From: Streptomyces sp. CB01635
GTDB lineage: Bacteria; Actinomycetota; Actinomycetes; Streptomycetales; Streptomycetaceae
Assembly: GCF_002803065.1 (NCBI RefSeq)
Contig: NZ_NNBL01000001.1
Span: 528,724-592,723, forward strand
Length of the DNA: 64,000 nt
Direction: 5' to 3'
Below are positions 60,627 through 64,000 of this stretch, piece after piece (within the stretch, counting starts at the first letter, position 1; each line of letters opens with the position of its first letter). A program made the position numbers and the translations under genes. The notes under the pieces are model-generated. The model was not told the DNA's origin and made no database searches. It saw only the letters and a program-made list of their open reading frames with translations.

Positions 60627-62504
60627 ATGAGACGTCCTGTTGCGCGGAATCGGATGAATCCTGGGTATCCGGGGAAGCCGCGGAGCCTGCGCAGTCTTCG
60701 GAATCTGTCGGGGCTGGCCGTCGCGGCCACGCTGGTGACGGTCGGTGCCGCCGCCGCCCCGGCGTCCGACGCGAACCACTCGCCCCGCGCGTCCGCACAG
60801 AAGGTGCCGCTCGCCGTCGGCTACGGCGGCGCGGTCTCCAGCGTCGACGCGGACGCGTCCGCCGCCGGGATCGAGGTCCTCCGCAAGGGCGGCAACGCGG
60901 TGGACGCCGCCGTCGCCACGGCCGCGGCGCTCGGCGTCACCGAGCCGTACTCCGCGGGCGTCGGCGGGGGCGGCTACTTCGTGTACTACGACGCGAAGAC
61001 CCGCAAGGTGCACACGATCGACGGGCGCGAGACGGCCCCGCTCACCGCCGGCTCGGGCCTGTTCCTGGAGAACGGCAAGCCCCTCGACTTCAACGACGCG
61101 GTGACGAGCGGCCTGAGCGTCGGGACGCCGGGCACGCCCGCCACCTGGCAGACCGCGCTCGACACCTGGGGCAGCGAGCGGCTCGGCTCGGTGCTTCGGC
61201 CGGCGCAGAAGCTGGCACGGGACGGGTTCACGGTCGACGACACGTTCCGCTCCCAGACCGAGGCGAACCAGGCGCGGTTCAAGGACTTCCCCGCGACGGC
61301 CGAGCTGTTCCTGCCGGGCGGCGCGCTCCCCGTCGTCGGCTCCAGGTTCAAGAACCCCGATCTCGCCCGCACCTACGAGGAGTTGGCGCACGAAGGCGTC
61401 GGCGCCATCTACCGAGGCGACATCGGCAAGGACGTCGTACGCACCGTGAACAAGCCGCCCGTGGACCCGGCGTCGGGCCGGGTCGCGCGGCCCGGCCGAC
61501 TGTCCGTCAAGGACCTCAAGGCGTACGGGGCGAAGCTCCAGGCCCCGACGAAGACCTCGTACCGCGGGCTCGGCGTCTACTCGATGGCGCCGTCGTCCTC
61601 GGGCGGTACGACCGTCGGCGAGGCGCTCAACATCCTTGAGCGCACCGACCTGTCGAAGGCCACGCAGGAGCAGTATCTGCACCGCTACATCGAGGCGAGC
61701 CGGATCGCGTTCGCGGACCGCGGGCGCTGGGTCGGCGACCCCGACTTCGAGGACGTACCGGCGAAGGAGCTGCTTTCGCAGCGGTTCGCCGACTCGCGGG
61801 AGTGCCTCATCAAGGACGACGCGGTCCTGACGAGCCCGCTGGCGCCGGGGGATCCGCGGCACCCGGGCCAGTGCGGTGAGCCGGGCGACAAAGCGGCCCC
61901 GACGACCTTCGAGGGTGAGAACACGACCCATCTGACGGCCGCCGACAAGTGGGGCAACGTCGTCGCGTACACGCTGACGATCGAGTCGACGGGCGGCAGC
62001 GGCATCACCGTCCCGGGCCGCGGCTTCCTGCTCAACAACGAGCTCACGGACTTCTCGTTCGCGCCGGCCAACCCCGCGGTCCACGACCCGAACCTGCCGG
62101 GGCCGGGCAAGCGCCCGCGCTCGTCGATCTCCCCGACGATCGTCCTCGACCGGCACAACCAGCCGGTGGTGGCGCTCGGGTCGCCCGGCGGCGCGACGAT
62201 CATCACGACCGTCCTGCAGACGCTGACCGGCTTCGTCGACCGCGGGCTGCCCCTGGTGGACGCGATCGCGGCGCCCCGCGCCAGCCAGCGCAACGCGGCG
62301 GCGACGGAGCTCGAACCGGGCCTGTGGGACTCGCCGACGAGAGCGCGCCTGGAGGCACTCGGCCACGTCTTCAAGCAGAACCCGGAGATCGGCGCCGCGA
62401 CGGGCGTGCAGCGCCTGAAGAACGGCAAGTGGCTCGCCGCGGCCGAGAAGGTGCGGCGCGGCGGCGGTTCGGCGATGGTGGTGAGGCCCGCCTCCGGAGG
62501 CTGA
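60627..62504 (+). CDS. ggt: Gamma-glutamyltransferase, secreted
   Basis: 625 residues. Signal peptide 1-47 (after RSLRSLRNLSGLAVAATL). Ntn-hydrolase precursor that self-cleaves before the catalytic Thr in ENTTHLTA near residue 433. Glutamate-binding and oxyanion segments GVGGGGYFVYYD, SSGGTT and RPRSSISPTIV are present. Cleaves glutathione and other gamma-glutamyl amides outside the cell, supplying glutamate; the nearby gluABCD operon could import it. Confidence 0.95.
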   Translation: MRRPVARNRMNPGYPGKPRSLRSLRNLSGLAVAATLVTVGAAAAPASDANHSPRASAQKVPLAVGYGGAVSSVDADASAAGIEVLRKGGNAVDAAVATAAALGVTEPYSAGVGGGGYFVYYDAKTRKVHTIDGRETAPLTAGSGLFLENGKPLDFNDAVTSGLSVGTPGTPATWQTALDTWGSERLGSVLRPAQKLARDGFTVDDTFRSQTEANQARFKDFPATAELFLPGGALPVVGSRFKNPDLARTYEELAHEGVGAIYRGDIGKDVVRTVNKPPVDPASGRVARPGRLSVKDLKAYGAKLQAPTKTSYRGLGVYSMAPSSSGGTTVGEALNILERTDLSKATQEQYLHRYIEASRIAFADRGRWVGDPDFEDVPAKELLSQRFADSRECLIKDDAVLTSPLAPGDPRHPGQCGEPGDKAAPTTFEGENTTHLTAADKWGNVVAYTLTIESTGGSGITVPGRGFLLNNELTDFSFAPANPAVHDPNLPGPGKRPRSSISPTIVLDRHNQPVVALGSPGGATIITTVLQTLTGFVDRGLPLVDAIAAPRASQRNAAATELEPGLWDSPTRARLEALGHVFKQNPEIGAATGVQRLKNGKWLAAAEKVRRGGGSAMVVRPASGG

Positions 62505-62642
62505 CCGGACGTGCGGTGAGGGGCCCGCGGGTCCCGTCGGCTGACGTGGGAGAAACGTCAACTGGCGGGAAACGCGGGCCTCTTGGCGTATACGAGGGGT
62601 TGACAGCTACCTGTGGCGGCGCCAGATTTGGGCCCGAAGGTA

Positions 62643-62655
62643 AGGAAACTTTCCT
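62643..62655. promoter_or_regulatory. Palindromic operator upstream of the chitosanase gene
   Basis: AGGAAA-C-TTTCCT, perfect 6-bp arms, 20 bp before the GTG. I recall a nearly identical palindrome described before chitosanase genes of Streptomyces as the binding site of the ROK-family repressor CsnR. No csnR gene is adjacent here. Confidence 0.65.
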
Positions 62656-62674
62656 AACAGAAGGGCTCCCCCAC

Positions 62675-63373
62675 GTGCGTACCCGAACGCTCGCCCTCAC
62701 CGCCTCCGCCGGAGCCGCGCTGCTCGCCACGGCTCTCCTCCCCACGAACGCCACCGCCCGCGAGGCCGGCCCCCAGCGCGCCCGGGAAGGCACGGTCAGC
62801 GCGGCCGACCTGCTCGCCAAGGTCACGTCCTGCTCGCAGATATCGAACGGCAAGTACCGCACCGACGAGGAGACCTCGGCGACCGTGCCGGTCTGCGGCA
62901 AGAACGGCGCGGTCTTCTGGAAGGCCGACATGGACATCGACTGCGACGGTCGGATCACCACGCAGTGCAACGCCGGCACCGACCCCTGGTTCCAGGACGA
63001 CACGGCCTTCCACCAGTCCGACGGCAAGGCGCTGAGCGCCGAGAAACTCCCCTACGTCGTCGTGCCCAGCTCCAGCAGCATCTGGAACTACGCGGGAGCC
63101 GGCATCAAGGGCGGCGGCGTCGTGGCCGTCATCTACAACAACAAGGTCGAGTACGCGGTCGTCGGCGACACCGGCCCGAACCAGATCATCGGCGAGGCGT
63201 CCTACGCCACCGCGAAGGCCCTCGGCATCGACCCGGACCCGGAGACCGGCGGCACGGACTCCGGCGTCACGTACATCGTGTTCAAGAACAACCAGACGTC
63301 CCCGATCGAGAGCCACGGCGCGGCGGTGACCCTCGGCGACTCCCTGGCAAAGAAGTTCCTTCAGGACAACTGA
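62675..63373 (+). CDS. Secreted chitosanase, glycoside hydrolase family 75
   Basis: 232 residues from GTG 62675 with AAGGG upstream. Signal peptide 1-28 (ending NATA). GH75 signatures: AVFWKADMDIDCDGRITTQC with the proposed catalytic Asp near 90, and VVGDTGPNQIIGEAS with Glu near 175. Family members cut chitosan endo-wise. Two Cys pairs fit an exported fold. The palindrome before the gene suggests induction by chitosan oligomers. Confidence 0.9.
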   Translation: MRTRTLALTASAGAALLATALLPTNATAREAGPQRAREGTVSAADLLAKVTSCSQISNGKYRTDEETSATVPVCGKNGAVFWKADMDIDCDGRITTQCNAGTDPWFQDDTAFHQSDGKALSAEKLPYVVVPSSSSIWNYAGAGIKGGGVVAVIYNNKVEYAVVGDTGPNQIIGEASYATAKALGIDPDPETGGTDSGVTYIVFKNNQTSPIESHGAAVTLGDSLAKKFLQDN

Positions 63374-63398
63374 GCCGGAGCTGTGGCGGGCGGCGCGC

Positions 63399-64000
63399 TC
63401 AGAGTGCCGTAAGGATCCGCGGCCCCGCGTCCGTGATCGCCACCGTGTGTTCCGCGTGGGCGGCGCGGGTGCCGTCTCCTGTGCGCAGGGTCCAGCCGTC
63501 CGGGGCCGCGTAGTAGTCGTCCATGCCGCCGGCGATCACCATCGGCTCGATCGCGAGCACCATGCCGTGCTTGAGGCGCATGCCCCGGCCCGCCCGTCCC
63601 TCGTTCGGGACGGGCGGGTCCTCGTGCATCTTGCGGCCGATGCCGTGCCCGCCGAAGCCGTCCGGGATGCCGTATCCCTCGGCCCGGCACACCTTCCCGA
63701 TGGCGTGGGCGATGTCCCCGATCCTGTTGCCGACGACCGCTGCCGCGATGCCCGCCGCGAGCGCGCGCTCCGCCGTCTCGATGAGGTGCAGGTCCTCGGG
63801 GCGTGCCTTGCCGACCGTGAAGCTGATCGCCGAGTCGCCGGCCCAGCCGCCCAGCTCGGCGCCGAAGTCGGCCGAGAGGAGATCGCCGTCGCGCAGCCGG
63901 TACCCGTCGGGGATGCCGTGCACGATCGCGTCGTTCACCGACGCGCAGAGGACCGCGGGGAAGGGGGTCGGGGCGAACGAGGGGCGGTAGCCGAGGAACG
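63399..64000 (-). CDS. map: Type I methionine aminopeptidase (5' part outside window)
   Basis: About 200 C-terminal codons are visible. Metal ligands of the pita-bread fold in order: Asp in SADFGAELGGWAGDSA (two Asp), His in GGHGIGRKMHEDP, Glu in LAIEPM and Glu in AEHTVAI. Removes initiator Met from new proteins. The frame continues to the window end (reading AVLCASVNDAIVHGIPDG). Streptomyces usually has several map paralogues, so this may not be the essential ribosomal-operon copy. Confidence 0.92.
   Translation of the reverse strand, partial: FLGYRPSFAPTPFPAVLCASVNDAIVHGIPDGYRLRDGDLLSADFGAELGGWAGDSAISFTVGKARPEDLHLIETAERALAAGIAAAVVGNRIGDIAHAIGKVCRAEGYGIPDGFGGHGIGRKMHEDPPVPNEGRAGRGMRLKHGMVLAIEPMVIAGGMDDYYAAPDGWTLRTGDGTRAAHAEHTVAITDAGPRILTAL

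Overview
The window is very GC-rich actinobacterial chromosome, almost certainly Streptomyces. The evidence is third-position G/C, many GTG starts, probable leaderless genes with a TANNNT box 6-8 nt before the start, ATGA/GTGA stop-start overlaps, Sec-type exoenzymes, and gene families that I know mainly from that genus. From memory, the block from malate synthase through the IclR regulator and allantoin genes to the sugar ABC/ROK operon resembles the S. coelicolor allR-allB neighbourhood. No alignment was possible, so this is recollection.

Layout. 0-9 kb: a partial AraC regulator, an NmrA-like oxidoreductase, a hotdog thioesterase, a histidine phosphatase, an SNF2 helicase paired with a SWIM zinc-finger protein, and a HAD-like protein. 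9.0-10.1 kb: a conserved protein of unknown function followed by a noncoding segment that folds into a circularly permuted tRNA mimic closed by an outer helix (bacterial Y-RNA-like). This is the most unusual item in the window. 10.1-17.2 kb: a C39-like cysteine peptidase coupled to an aminotransferase and divergent from an HxlR regulator; a surface vWA pair; an FAD monooxygenase; a HipA-like kinase. 17.3-30.1 kb: aceB, a MobA-like nucleotidyltransferase, a MocR regulator, a small protein plus universal stress protein, a two-component system divergent from an ABC exporter, then allR, allB and alc. A 15-bp palindrome shared by the aceB and allB promoters suggests that one IclR repressor links allantoin breakdown to glyoxylate use.

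30.1-46.1 kb: an SDR, an EamA transporter, a secreted RNase Sa-type ribonuclease, a second two-component system, a ROK regulator, a P450 with a PaaI thioesterase, then a sugar unit. The sugar unit has a Gfo/Idh dehydrogenase divergent from a GntR regulator, two tandem paralogous binding proteins, one permease, one single-domain ATPase and a ROK kinase. 46.1-48.74 kb is an accessory patch with a short orphan ORF, a frameshifted SMI1/KNR4 gene, a MerR-PP2C fusion and an integrase remnant. 48.7-64 kb: a PcaL-type fusion, an MBL-fold protein, an isochorismatase-like hydrolase, exonuclease III, a secreted SGNH hydrolase, a glutamate-type ABC operon (gluABCD order), a secreted CocE-like hydrolase, a membrane-anchored unknown, gamma-glutamyltransferase, a GH75 chitosanase behind a palindromic operator, and the 3' part of a methionine aminopeptidase gene.

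No rRNA, canonical tRNA, CRISPR array, origin or intact insertion sequence was seen.
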